Shown here in pieces: positions 7,125 to 15,041 of a stretch of DNA of 17,335 nt; position 1 is the stretch's first letter, and every line of letters starts with the position of its first letter. The notes beneath the pieces were generated by a model, which did not search any database, was not told where the DNA came from, and worked only from the letters and a program-made list of their open reading frames with translations. Both the position numbers and the translations under genes were made by a program. Location: the NCBI GenBank assembly GCA_964412105.1, contig CAYPNM010000055.1, positions 1 through 17,335 on the forward strand, written 5' to 3'. Source of the stretch: JAKAGZ01 sp964412105. GTDB taxonomy: Bacteria; Bacteroidota; Ignavibacteria; Ignavibacteriales; Ignavibacteriaceae.

Positions 7125-8061
7125 AATAAATATTGCGAATATTCCCACTCCGCTTGAGGAGATTGAATTTGAAGGCAAAAAGTTTCTCATAAAAAGAGAC
7201 GATCTCACCGGAGTCGAGCTTTCGGGCAATAAAGTCAGGAAGCTTGAGTACCTTATTTACCAGGCAAAAAAAGAAAAAGCCGATATGGTTTTTACGTGCG
7301 GGGGAGAGCAGTCGAACCACGCAAGGGCTACCGCAATTGCTGCTGCCAGAGCAGGGATAAAATCAAAGCTATTCTTGTGGGGAAGCGATGCAAAAAATGC
7401 CGACGGAAATCTCTTCTTTGATAAACTGATAGGCGCTGAAATTTCATTCCTTAATAAAAAAAATTATTCCGAAGTAAATGAAATAATGTTCGAAGAAAGG
7501 GATGCGCTCATAAAAAGAGGTAAGAAGGTATTTGTAATCCCGGAAGGCGGATCTACAACACTCGGCATATGGGGATACCTGGATGTGATCCACGAATTAA
7601 AAAAACAGGTAGATCTTAAAAAGATAGACGGAATTTGTCTGGCGGCAGGCACCGGCGGAACGGCTGCGGGTCTGCTGGTTGGAATTGCGCAGTTAAAATT
7701 AAATCTTAAAGTTTATGCCGTAAATGTTCTTTATTCTAAGAAAGAGATTCACAATAAAATTATGAATCTTGCAGAAGGCTGTGTTCTTGATTATAAATTA
7801 AAATGCCGGATAAATGAAAAGAATCTTGTTATTCTCGACGGCTACTCAAAAGAAGGATATAAAAATATTACGGATAAAAAGCTCAGGCTGATTAAAAGAT
7901 TTGCACAATACTCGGGAATTATTTTAGATCCGGCATACACAGGTAAGGCGTTTACTGCTTTTTATAAGAATTTTCTCTTTTCAAAAAAGAAGGTAATCTT
8001 TCTGCATACCGGGGGACTTTTCGGGGTTCTCGGGAAGAGAGGGAAGTATTTGAAGGTTTAA
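7108..8061 (+). CDS. PLP-dependent D-cysteine desulfhydrase / ACC deaminase family enzyme
   Basis: This is a 317-residue fold-type II PLP enzyme. The Schiff-base lysine is Lys42 in LSGNKVRKLEYL, preceded by IKRDDLTG. The QSNHARATA loop (about residues 69-77) and the glycine-rich phosphate-binding loop AAGTGGTAAG follow, as in D-cysteine desulfhydrase (which makes pyruvate, H2S and ammonia) and 1-aminocyclopropane-1-carboxylate deaminase. The two activities are separated by a few active-site residues that I cannot settle by eye. Desulfhydrase is more usual in this setting. The ATG overlaps the end of kdsB, with AAGGA almost abutting it. The C-terminal YTGKAFTAF and FLHTGGLFG are also typical. 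Confidence 0.85.
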   Translation: MTRPGKINIANIPTPLEEIEFEGKKFLIKRDDLTGVELSGNKVRKLEYLIYQAKKEKADMVFTCGGEQSNHARATAIAAARAGIKSKLFLWGSDAKNADGNLFFDKLIGAEISFLNKKNYSEVNEIMFEERDALIKRGKKVFVIPEGGSTTLGIWGYLDVIHELKKQVDLKKIDGICLAAGTGGTAAGLLVGIAQLKLNLKVYAVNVLYSKKEIHNKIMNLAEGCVLDYKLKCRINEKNLVILDGYSKEGYKNITDKKLRLIKRFAQYSGIILDPAYTGKAFTAFYKNFLFSKKKVIFLHTGGLFGVLGKRGKYLKV

Positions 8062-8068
8062 GAGAATT

Positions 8069-8120
8069 AACCCCTTTCGTTCCCCCTTCTCTTGAACTTG
8101 CCCGCCTCTGGCGGGAAGAG
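8069..8120. repeat. Intergenic repeat copy 2 with an inserted second hairpin
   Basis: Bases 8069-8093 match 5270-5295 except for one missing C. In copy 1 the complementary arm follows at once. Here it is interrupted by a segment carrying its own perfect hairpin, CCCGCC-TCT-GGCGGG at 8101-8115, after which only AAGAG of the old arm remains. It lies between the PLP-enzyme gene and the HIT gene. Confidence 0.65.
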
Positions 8121-8184
8121 CAGTCGGAAGTGAAGCTCCTTTTAATACTTTGCCAAACTGCTATATTAACATTATTTTTAAAGT

Positions 8185-8598
8185 ATGGATTGTATTTTTT
8201 GCGATATAATACAGAGAAAATCACCGGCTGAAATTATTTATGAAGATGAGAAAGTGATTTCGTTCCTGGATATCCGACCTATTAATTATGGGCACACGCT
8301 GGTAATTCCAATAAAACACTACGAGGATTTTGTTTCTGTTCCGGCAGATGAAATGAATGCTGTTATAAATGTTACCCAGACTATTTCAGAGGCCGTAAGT
8401 AAGAGCCTTAAGGCTGATGGATTCAATATAATTGCCAATAACGGAGCTGCTGCGGGGCAAAGAGTCTTTCATTTTCACTTCCATATAATTCCGAGATACA
8501 ATACTGATAATTTTCATTTTCGGCCAATATTAAAAAATTACAAAAACGGTTCTATGAAGGAAATCGCCGATAAAATTCGCAGTGCCGTTACCAAATAG
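8185..8598 (+). CDS. HIT-family nucleotide hydrolase
   Basis: The 137-residue protein begins MDCIFCDIIQRKSPAEIIYEDE, the N-terminal pattern of HIT proteins of the Hint/HinT-like branch (a CxxC that can bind zinc, then the pocket ending in ED). The histidine triad is in VFHFHFHIIPRY near residues 94-105. Family members hydrolyse phosphoramidate or other substituted nucleotides such as adenosine 5'-phosphoramidate; the substrate here is unknown. Its 3' end is 13 bases upstream of the B12-binding gene, with that gene's ribosome binding site at the stop codon, so the two are probably co-transcribed. Confidence 0.92.
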   Translation: MDCIFCDIIQRKSPAEIIYEDEKVISFLDIRPINYGHTLVIPIKHYEDFVSVPADEMNAVINVTQTISEAVSKSLKADGFNIIANNGAAAGQRVFHFHFHIIPRYNTDNFHFRPILKNYKNGSMKEIADKIRSAVTK

Positions 8599-8611
8599 AG
8601 GAAGCATTATT

Positions 8612-9019
8612 ATGGCAAATAAAATAAGAGTGTTAGTAGCCAAAGCAGGACTTGACGGTCACGACAGGGGAGCTAAAGTAATAGCGGCTGCGCTTCGCGA
8701 TGCCGGTATGGAAGTTATTTATACGGGTCTCAGGCAAACACCTGAAATGATAGTTGAAGCTGCTGTTCAGGAGGATGTCGATGTTATTGGTATCAGCATT
8801 TTATCAGGCGCACATATGACGATCATGCCCAAGATATTGTCGCTTATGAAGGAGAAGGGTATCAATGATGTACTGCTCACCGGCGGGGGTATCATACCTG
8901 AAGAAGATATAAAAGAATTGAAGAAAATGGGGGTGGGTGAATTATTCACTCCCGGTGCCGCAACTACCGCAATTGCGGATTATATCAAGAAATGGGTTGC
9001 TGAAAACAGGAACAATTAA
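8612..9019 (+). CDS. Stand-alone B12-binding subunit of a methylmalonyl-CoA mutase-type enzyme
   Basis: The 135-residue product begins MANKIRVLVAKAGLDGHDRG. It carries the cobalamin signature DxHxxG (DGHDRG), followed by SILSGAH (the SxL motif) and GGGIIPEED, the layout of the C-terminal B12 domain of methylmalonyl-CoA or isobutyryl-CoA mutase. Family members of this size act as a separate small subunit that binds adenosylcobalamin and pairs with a catalytic large subunit. No large subunit, epimerase or MeaB-type chaperone lies nearby. A longer in-frame GTG start at 8582 exists, but the ATG at 8612 follows an AGAGGA ribosome binding site and begins with the family's usual first residues, so I chose it. 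Confidence 0.9.
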   Translation: MANKIRVLVAKAGLDGHDRGAKVIAAALRDAGMEVIYTGLRQTPEMIVEAAVQEDVDVIGISILSGAHMTIMPKILSLMKEKGINDVLLTGGGIIPEEDIKELKKMGVGELFTPGAATTAIADYIKKWVAENRNN

Positions 9020-9052
9020 ATTACTTGAAAGTTTACGGACTGGAATTAGATA

Positions 9053-9078
9053 AAAAGCCGCTTTATTGAGCGGCTTTT
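9053..9078. terminator. Bidirectional intrinsic terminator between convergent genes
   Basis: AAAAGCCGCT and AGCGGCTTTT form a 10-bp stem (9053-9062 and 9069-9078) with loop TTATTG. The flanking A and T runs suit termination from both sides: after the B12-binding gene on plus and at the end of the cytochrome operon on minus. The right arm lies inside the last codons of the minus-strand cytochrome gene. Confidence 0.9.
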
Positions 9079-9977
9079 ATTTTTGCCTGAGATGATAAAA
9101 ATTCCTGGAGCTTATTCAGATTTCCTCTCGCGTTTTTGTTTCCATTGATGTGTGCTTCTTTATCAATGATATTTCCGTTCGCATCAACTACTCCTTCGTG
9201 ACAGAGATAACAGGCAGTAATAGGAGCGTAAAGGTGGCCTGTTGGAGGAATACCATGGCAGGTACCGCATGAATCCTGTGAACCATCCATTATATTCCAA
9301 GTCGGAGTAAAATTATTCCCAACTATTTTATCTGCTGTGTAAGCAAACTGGTTTGTAGCAACCGCATCTGATTTTTTGAACTCGAAATTACCGTGACAGT
9401 ATGTGTTAGCACAGGTTGCCGTGGTTGGATTAAAAGTGGCATTTGATGCACCATTTGTATCAGCTAAACCCGTAAAAACTACTGTTGCCGGTCCCTGACC
9501 AATATGCCCGGGATCGTCGTACTTCTTGGGAACAACATGGCAAGTTGTACAAGTAACAGCTCTGCTAATAGTGTTTTCGTAAAGATGGGTTTCGTGGGCA
9601 CCAACTGTTGCCAATGAAGTCGATGATCTGCCGTAAGTATCTCTTGGAGGCGCTATCTTTGTTGAATCGTTAAAATCTCCGTGGCAGGTATTGCAGGCTT
9701 TCGGTCCTGCTGCCTCAGTATGGCATTGATAACAACTTTGTCCTGTTATGCCTCCGGTAAGCGATGCAGAATGACACTGAATGCATTCTGAAAAACTCCA
9801 TCCGTTTTGTCTTACCAGGTTACCGTGAAAATTCGGAGAACTCGGATCGATAATACCATTTTTATGTACCGTAAGAACCGGTGCAGTAGTGTTAATATTA
9901 TCCCTCACATCACTGCAGCTATAAATAAGCAATCCAAGTGAAAGTAATATTAAACTATTTCTGATCAATAATTTCAT
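9063..9977 (-). CDS. Lipoprotein multiheme cytochrome c with six CxxCH and one CX4CH
   Basis: The 304-residue protein starts with a lipoprotein signal (LSLGLLIYSC, acylated Cys21), and Ser follows the Cys, consistent with the outer membrane. Heme c motifs in order are CIQCH, CYQCH, CNTCH, CTTCH, CANTYCH, CGTCH and CYLCH. The mix of a CX4CH with CxxCH resembles the CxxxxCH/CxxCH domain known from Geobacter outer-surface cytochromes. Whether the CX4CH carries heme is not shown by sequence. It is the last gene of the five-gene cytochrome run, 14 bases after the 14-heme gene. Attached to the outer membrane, it could pass electrons between periplasm and porin, or sit on the surface. Confidence 0.88.
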   Translation of the reverse strand: MKLLIRNSLILLSLGLLIYSCSDVRDNINTTAPVLTVHKNGIIDPSSPNFHGNLVRQNGWSFSECIQCHSASLTGGITGQSCYQCHTEAAGPKACNTCHGDFNDSTKIAPPRDTYGRSSTSLATVGAHETHLYENTISRAVTCTTCHVVPKKYDDPGHIGQGPATVVFTGLADTNGASNATFNPTTATCANTYCHGNFEFKKSDAVATNQFAYTADKIVGNNFTPTWNIMDGSQDSCGTCHGIPPTGHLYAPITACYLCHEGVVDANGNIIDKEAHINGNKNARGNLNKLQEFLSSQAKIKAAQ

Positions 9978-9991
9978 TTTAAATTCCAGTA

Positions 9992-11209
9992 TTATCTACC
10001 ATTGCTGCCATGACAATATCCACAGAACCCGACTCCCGCAGGAGAACTGGGTGATGAACTTGTATGGCATGTGAAACAAACCGAAGCATTGGACGTATGC
10101 CAGTCGCCATATGTATCGTGCATATAACCGGCCGGATGAGTTCTCGGATTAGTACCTTTTATTCCATCGCTGTCGAGATGACATGTAATACATGTCGGAT
10201 CAGCTCCCTGAACATCGTGACAGGCAACACATGTTTCCATATCTCTTCTGGCCATAATGGCGTGGATTCCACCGCCGCTTCCGACGCCTATCGTAACAAA
10301 ATTTGGCTCAAGGTGAGATGCCGGTTCAATTCCGCCAAGTGAGAAATCACCGTCATTGCCCTGGTGACATTTTGCACAAAATGTTTCAATATTGTGGCAG
10401 GTACGGCATTCATCAGTTTTACCCTTTGCATCAATACCATGAGTGAACTGGTAACCCAGTACGTGTACCCTTGTAATCTTCTGCTGCTTTGTCCCGTCTA
10501 CAAAGTTATTTGGCTCGTACGGCTTGAAAAAATTATTCTTTGAGTTGTTTTCGGTAATCATAGTTGTAGAAACGTGACATTCCTGACAGGAAGTATTATC
10601 GTGACACATTGCACAATTTGCATTAATAGAATTCGCAGCGAACCTGTGGCTTTCTCTCCACGATGGTACCCTGTGAGAAACAGGTAAGAGATTAGCTGTA
10701 GAGATGTGACACGATTCACAATAATTAGGAGCAATTTTTGTATTGCTGTGGCAGGAATAGCAGTCTTCCATAACCGGGTTTGTCTGCTTTGCCTGGAAAG
10801 CATAATCAACCTGACCAATTCCTTTGTGACAGGTTTGGCATTTTATCTTATTTTGTCCAACGTGCAGGCTGTGATTAAAATATATATTATCAGGCTTCTG
10901 CTGAATCAATGGTTCATTGATATCCTCATAATGGCAGGTTGAGCAATTTTTTTCATCTTCTACATCGTGGCAGTTTGCGCAGTTATCGTGATTTGGCAGA
11001 AGTCTGTCGCTTAATTTTGTACTCGTTGGAACCATTGTATGGCAGTCCTCACAAGCCACACCATTATCGGTATGCAGCTTATGTGAAAACTTAATTATTT
11101 TATCATTATGACCCTGATCATCCTGTGAAGAAATTCCTTTAAATGCCGAAAGGAAAAGTAAAACCAATACTGATGGAATTAAGACGATATATAAGTATTT
11201 AAATTTCAT
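9992..11209 (-). CDS. 14-heme cytochrome c
   Basis: The 405-residue protein has an N-terminal hydrophobic segment (about residues 5-23) that is either a signal peptide or an uncleaved anchor. It is followed by 14 CxxCH motifs: CEDCH, CANCH, CSTCH, CQTCH, CYSCH, CESCH, CAMCH, CQECH, CRTCH, CAKCH, CVACH, CITCH, CFTCH and CGYCH. Extra histidines ahead of the motifs (FSHKLH, FNHSLH, SHRVPSWRESH, FTHGID) would supply second axial ligands, the pattern of cytochrome c3/c7-like chains. It should be a long periplasmic or outer-membrane-embedded electron wire. It begins 8 bases after the beta-barrel gene, which suggests the two proteins form a complex. I do not recognise a named orthologue. Confidence 0.9.
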   Translation of the reverse strand: MKFKYLYIVLIPSVLVLLFLSAFKGISSQDDQGHNDKIIKFSHKLHTDNGVACEDCHTMVPTSTKLSDRLLPNHDNCANCHDVEDEKNCSTCHYEDINEPLIQQKPDNIYFNHSLHVGQNKIKCQTCHKGIGQVDYAFQAKQTNPVMEDCYSCHSNTKIAPNYCESCHISTANLLPVSHRVPSWRESHRFAANSINANCAMCHDNTSCQECHVSTTMITENNSKNNFFKPYEPNNFVDGTKQQKITRVHVLGYQFTHGIDAKGKTDECRTCHNIETFCAKCHQGNDGDFSLGGIEPASHLEPNFVTIGVGSGGGIHAIMARRDMETCVACHDVQGADPTCITCHLDSDGIKGTNPRTHPAGYMHDTYGDWHTSNASVCFTCHTSSSPSSPAGVGFCGYCHGSNGR

Positions 11210-11217
11210 TTATGCTT

Positions 11218-12489
11218 CTAAAAATTTGTATTAAACCAGTAATTGGCTTTAAAGAAAACCCTGAAATCGTTGTTGTAAATTTTATTATCCATATACTGCG
11301 CCTGAACGTCAAAGGATAATATTCTTATTGGCCGGTAATTAAATCCTGCAAGCACCGTAACCAGATGATTGGTAGGATCAAGTGTCGACAGTCTGTATTG
11401 AGTAAAGGCAATCCCTACCGAAGGTGTCAGCACACCATCAAAAAATGTTTTTGCCGAGTAGCCAGAGAGAGAAAATAATTCTCCTTCATAGCCTAGGGTT
11501 TTTCTGAATGTAACGTTTCCGTAATTAGTGTTTACTCCAAGTGTAATACGCTGTGAACCAGCATCCCTGTATTCCACATCGCCGACTCTTGCCGAGAGCC
11601 AGAATGATTTGTCAAAAAAGTACTCAGCTCCGAGTTCATACTCCTTTGTGTTGCCGTAATCAAACACTGAAAAGATCGAGTTATATCTTATTAGCGGCTG
11701 CCTGTAATTAAAGTAAGCTGAAAAGTGAATATTCTCCAACTGCTCATATGTTCCTGCAAATTCAAACTTGGATGTTGTCTTGTAGTTTAAATCATAGTCA
11801 TATCTTGTGTCGATTGTAAAAAGGTTACTCTGATTATAAACTACTTCTGCATTTGCGAATTGAAACTGGTTGGAATTCTCCCGGATTAAAACGGTTATAG
11901 GATTAAGGTTTTCATCCAGTCTGGTCGCATAATAATCAAGCGGCTTAAAGTTTTTATTAACGTACCCCAGTGAAACATCGAAATTTTTTATTGCTGATGT
12001 TTGAAACTTGCCACCTGCAATGAAATTATCATTCCACCCTTTGCTGAGCTGAAATTTCTGGTAAGCCGGAACATTTAAACCATAATATCCGGTAACCTTA
12101 TAATCTCCTTTTCTAATATCAACGTTTATTCCGTCCATTATCCCGCCGGCAACAGAGTTGAAGATCGGCTGCCTTCCCAGCCTGACAGTAAAAAGCTTAA
12201 GCAGTTTTCTACCTTCAACATAGAAGTTATAGACCCTCAACCGGGGATCATCCACCTGAGGATTTACAAAGTCGTGTTCGAAATCGCCGTATGATCTCAC
12301 AGAGAAATTGTCTTTATTAAAATTCAGGCTGACGGATTGAAAGGATAGGAGGTGCGTTTCAGCAGAAGAGGCGGAATCATATCTTTCATATGTATAGAAG
12401 GATGATGATATCCGCCCGTTTAAGTTCTGTGGATATGTTGAAATTAAAGACCCTAAAAAAAGGGCAATAAGTATCGTGGATTTTTTCAT
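11218..12489 (-). CDS. Outer-membrane beta-barrel protein of a cytochrome operon
   Basis: The 423-residue protein has a signal peptide (MKKSTILIALFLGSLISTYPQ). The rest consists of alternating polar and hydrophobic stretches rich in Tyr, Phe and Asn, typical of transmembrane beta strands, ending FFKANYWFNTNF with the terminal Phe recognised by the BAM machinery. It contains no CxxCH. Its place among multiheme cytochrome genes suggests a porin sheath for a cytochrome, as MtrB/PioB or the Geobacter Omb proteins do, although it is shorter than MtrB and I cannot confirm homology. The ATG at 12489 gives the cleaner signal peptide; an in-frame ATG at 12504 adds five residues. Confidence 0.82.
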   Translation of the reverse strand: MKKSTILIALFLGSLISTYPQNLNGRISSSFYTYERYDSASSAETHLLSFQSVSLNFNKDNFSVRSYGDFEHDFVNPQVDDPRLRVYNFYVEGRKLLKLFTVRLGRQPIFNSVAGGIMDGINVDIRKGDYKVTGYYGLNVPAYQKFQLSKGWNDNFIAGGKFQTSAIKNFDVSLGYVNKNFKPLDYYATRLDENLNPITVLIRENSNQFQFANAEVVYNQSNLFTIDTRYDYDLNYKTTSKFEFAGTYEQLENIHFSAYFNYRQPLIRYNSIFSVFDYGNTKEYELGAEYFFDKSFWLSARVGDVEYRDAGSQRITLGVNTNYGNVTFRKTLGYEGELFSLSGYSAKTFFDGVLTPSVGIAFTQYRLSTLDPTNHLVTVLAGFNYRPIRILSFDVQAQYMDNKIYNNDFRVFFKANYWFNTNF

Positions 12490-12527
12490 AATCAATTTCA
12501 ACATCTTTTCTGCATTAACCTAAAGAA

Positions 12528-13091
12528 TTATTTACTTGCTGGGATTGTATGTTTAATCTTATCCCACATAGCAGCAAAATCTGCTTTCTTTGGATCAAAT
12601 GTCGGACTATCCGCATTATGACATGATTTGCACAAAGCAACGCGTGCTTCTTCAGTGTCATAAAACTTGAGCCCGTTTTCTTCTGCAAGCTTCTTATCTT
12701 TCATAACCTTCAGGCTCTTGTAGTCAGCGCCGGCACCATGGCAGGTTTCACACTGTACGCCATCTTCCATTTTGAATTTGCCGGTTAATAATGATGCATC
12801 AACATCATAACCGCTAACGTGGCATTTGAGGCAGTCTTTTGTTTCAACTGCTTTAGTTGTAAAACCTTTAGCTTTTGCGATGCTGTCAGCTTCTGCAGTT
12901 TTTAATGTTTCATAAGCTTTGGAATGCGCACTAGCTTTCCAGATTTCATATTGTTGGCCTTGTTTTTCAGTATGATGACACATTTTGCATGTTTGAGCGC
13001 CAACGAATGCGTGTTGAGTCGGAGCAGTTCCCTGTGCGAGAACCATTGGAACAGCAAAGACTGCAACAAAGAGAGCAACTTTTTTTAACAT
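12528..13091 (-). CDS. Tetraheme cytochrome c554-like protein
   Basis: The 187-residue protein has a signal peptide (MLKKVALFVAVFAVPMVLAQ, probable cleavage after the Ala). Four CxxCH motifs follow: CKMCH, CLKCH, CETCH and CKSCH. The segment YEIWKASAHSKAY before the second motif matches the WxxSxH feature of the cytochrome c554/c-prime group. It should be a soluble periplasmic electron carrier. An AGGGTGA ribosome binding site precedes the ATG. It is the second gene of the run, separated from the first by a long hairpin at 13147-13189. Family resemblance to c554 does not by itself imply hydroxylamine oxidation. Confidence 0.9.
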   Translation of the reverse strand: MLKKVALFVAVFAVPMVLAQGTAPTQHAFVGAQTCKMCHHTEKQGQQYEIWKASAHSKAYETLKTAEADSIAKAKGFTTKAVETKDCLKCHVSGYDVDASLLTGKFKMEDGVQCETCHGAGADYKSLKVMKDKKLAEENGLKFYDTEEARVALCKSCHNADSPTFDPKKADFAAMWDKIKHTIPASK

Positions 13092-13146
13092 ATTTTCACC
13101 CTTTATTTTTCTTGTGGATACTAGAAATTTAAGTAAACTGAATCGA

Positions 13147-13189
13147 AGAGTCCATCTGCACTTTTATAAAAAGTATGCATATGGACTCT
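13147..13189 (-). other. Long imperfect hairpin between cytochrome genes
   Basis: Arms AGAGTCCAT (13147-13155) and ATGGACTCT (13181-13189) pair perfectly over 9 bp. Inside, TGC/GCA and ACTTTT/AAAAGT continue the stem to a 3-base loop, giving about 18 bp in 43 bases. No T-tract follows on the minus strand, so it looks more like an mRNA processing or stability element, or partial attenuator, than a full terminator. Confidence 0.7.
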
Positions 13190-13202
13190 CCTCTGGAAAT
13201 AA

Positions 13203-14927
13203 TTATTTAAGTAATACCATTTTTTTAACCATTACAAAATTCTTTGATTCTATTCTGTAGAAATAAATTCCAGATGCAAAATTGCTAGCGTTCCAGGTAT
13301 AATTATAAGTTCCCGCAGCAAGGTTTTTATTGACTATTACACCTATCTCTCTGCCTACCACATCATAAACTGTCAGTTTAACGTTGCCTGCTTCCGGAAT
13401 AGAGAATTTAATCTGTGTAGTCGGATTAAATGGATTCGGGTAATTCTGGCTTAAGCTGTACTGCTTTGGCAGAGTATTAGTTACATTGTTTACTGCTGTC
13501 GCCGTAGGATTATAAAGCGCTATTGCATCACCTATTAACTTTTGTACAAGCTTTGTATTATGAATTCCGAAGCTGCCTTCGCTGACACAGGCATTGTAAT
13601 TATAATTTGCCTTTAAAAAAGCATCTGTTGAGGAATCAGCGGGCGATGATTTATCCAGTTTATCTTTTAAAACCGCCAAGAGACTATCGGTTACTGTCTG
13701 AGCTCTTCTGAAGTCAAACATTTTTGCGTGGTTTGAAGTATCAACAGAAGTATAATAATCCGAATGACATTTGGCACAAGCCTGTACTCTTGGTTCAAAT
13801 GTGTGACCGTGTGCGACATTTCCAAATATATCTTTATCATCAGCATTTAAGTGGCAGTCGATGCATCTTTGGGTAGCGGCAAAAGTGTGAGCGGAGTTTT
13901 GATATACGGTATCTCTTCCAACTGATCTTAATTCTGCAGCACTATATCTCCAGCCAAAATTTGGTGCGCCGCTTAAGCAGCCGGATGTTGACTGATGCGG
14001 TGTTGTATGTATATCGGGAACTGCCGGAAGCGTAGAGTTATTGTGACACATATCACAAACAACAAACTGGGCAGTTATTGGTATTCTTAATTGTTGAACC
14101 CCATTCTTTGCCGAGTGAGGATCGTGACAAACAACGCAGGTGATCGGCTGTATATCAGGGCTGTTGCTGGCAACGATGATTTTATCATAGTAAGGTTTTC
14201 CTTCATCTGCACCGTCAGCAAATGTAAAGAATGTTCCATTGATATAAGCTGCAGCATTCTGCGCGACGTGACATTTTGCACAGCTAGCAGTTTTTGTAAC
14301 GAGTCCGCCTGCAGCAGTCAGCGATTGAGCGTGCTTTGATACTGCCCATTCTTCATAAAATCCATGGTGACTTCCATTGTGACACGTACCACAAAGTTCT
14401 GCCGAGTAATCAAGTTTGTTTACTCCTGTAAAATCAAAATGCTTTGTATAATCTGTCCATAGAGTATCAGGTTGGGTTCCGTCATTTATTGCGTTTGGAT
14501 CATATTTCCCGAGGTTTCCATGGCAGGCTTCGCATTGAACATTCTTGGTTCTGTTCCAATTCTTTACATCAGTGGGAGTATAATTTGGAGTTACCGTTGA
14601 GTCTAATTTAACATATTCATCAGCACCAAATGTTATTGCTGATGTATTCCACCCTGTTGTATGGCAGGGTAGACAACTATATCCGAAATGAGATGATTGC
14701 GCAAATCCCGAGTCTGTAGCGAAAGAATGTCTTGTCTCTTTCCACGAGTCCCATTTAGGAGTTGCTATTCCATTTGCACTATGGCAGGATGCGCAGGAAA
14801 CTCCCTGATTGGTAATATCTGCGCCTGTTCCGACACCTAAAACATATCCTGTTGCCTGCCCCTGGCCAAATGTCAAGGAAAAGGCAAAAATTGCTGTAGA
14901 GAATGTCAGCAGTAACTTAGTTTTCAT
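13203..14927 (-). CDS. Nonaheme cytochrome c with T9SS C-terminal sorting domain
   Basis: The 574-residue protein begins with a Sec signal (MKTKLLLTFSTAIFAFSLTFGQ). Nine CxxCH motifs then run to about residue 385: CASCH, CLPCH, CEACH, CGTCH, CAKCH, CVVCH, CDMCH, CIDCH and CAKCH. WxxxxH segments (WDSWKETRHSF, YEEWAVSKHAQ) precede several of them, as in c554-like cytochromes. The last 85 or so residues form a type A T9SS sorting domain: a YPNPFNPTTQIKFSIP entry, VYDVVGREI, YNYTWNASNFASGIYFYRI and the final MVKKMVLLK. The protein should therefore cross the outer membrane by T9SS and end up at the cell surface or secreted. I chose the ATG at 14927 because GGAATA lies upstream and the signal peptide starts there. 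It is the first gene of the operon. Confidence 0.92.
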   Translation of the reverse strand: MKTKLLLTFSTAIFAFSLTFGQGQATGYVLGVGTGADITNQGVSCASCHSANGIATPKWDSWKETRHSFATDSGFAQSSHFGYSCLPCHTTGWNTSAITFGADEYVKLDSTVTPNYTPTDVKNWNRTKNVQCEACHGNLGKYDPNAINDGTQPDTLWTDYTKHFDFTGVNKLDYSAELCGTCHNGSHHGFYEEWAVSKHAQSLTAAGGLVTKTASCAKCHVAQNAAAYINGTFFTFADGADEGKPYYDKIIVASNSPDIQPITCVVCHDPHSAKNGVQQLRIPITAQFVVCDMCHNNSTLPAVPDIHTTPHQSTSGCLSGAPNFGWRYSAAELRSVGRDTVYQNSAHTFAATQRCIDCHLNADDKDIFGNVAHGHTFEPRVQACAKCHSDYYTSVDTSNHAKMFDFRRAQTVTDSLLAVLKDKLDKSSPADSSTDAFLKANYNYNACVSEGSFGIHNTKLVQKLIGDAIALYNPTATAVNNVTNTLPKQYSLSQNYPNPFNPTTQIKFSIPEAGNVKLTVYDVVGREIGVIVNKNLAAGTYNYTWNASNFASGIYFYRIESKNFVMVKKMVLLK

Positions 14928-15041
14928 AATTATTCCAATCAAAAAACAGGTATGTCCGATACCAGTCGGGCGGGTTTATACAAATAATAAACCAGCAACA
15001 ATTGTTGAAAAACGGCACATAATCGAAGCTTTTTTTTCCAT

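Noticed and set aside
8582..8611. Longer GTG start for the B12-binding gene
   Set aside because: It overlaps the HIT gene, adds ten residues not expected in the family, and the ATG at 8612 has the ribosome binding site.
14091..14339. Plus-strand open frames inside the cytochrome genes
   Set aside because: They are shadows of genes with many CxxCH motifs in the opposite strand and show no start signals or family features.
12528..14927. Hydroxylamine oxidation or nitrification role from the c554-like cytochromes
   Set aside because: The WxxSxH/c554 pattern is shared by many multiheme cytochromes. No hydroxylamine oxidoreductase or its catalytic signature is seen here.
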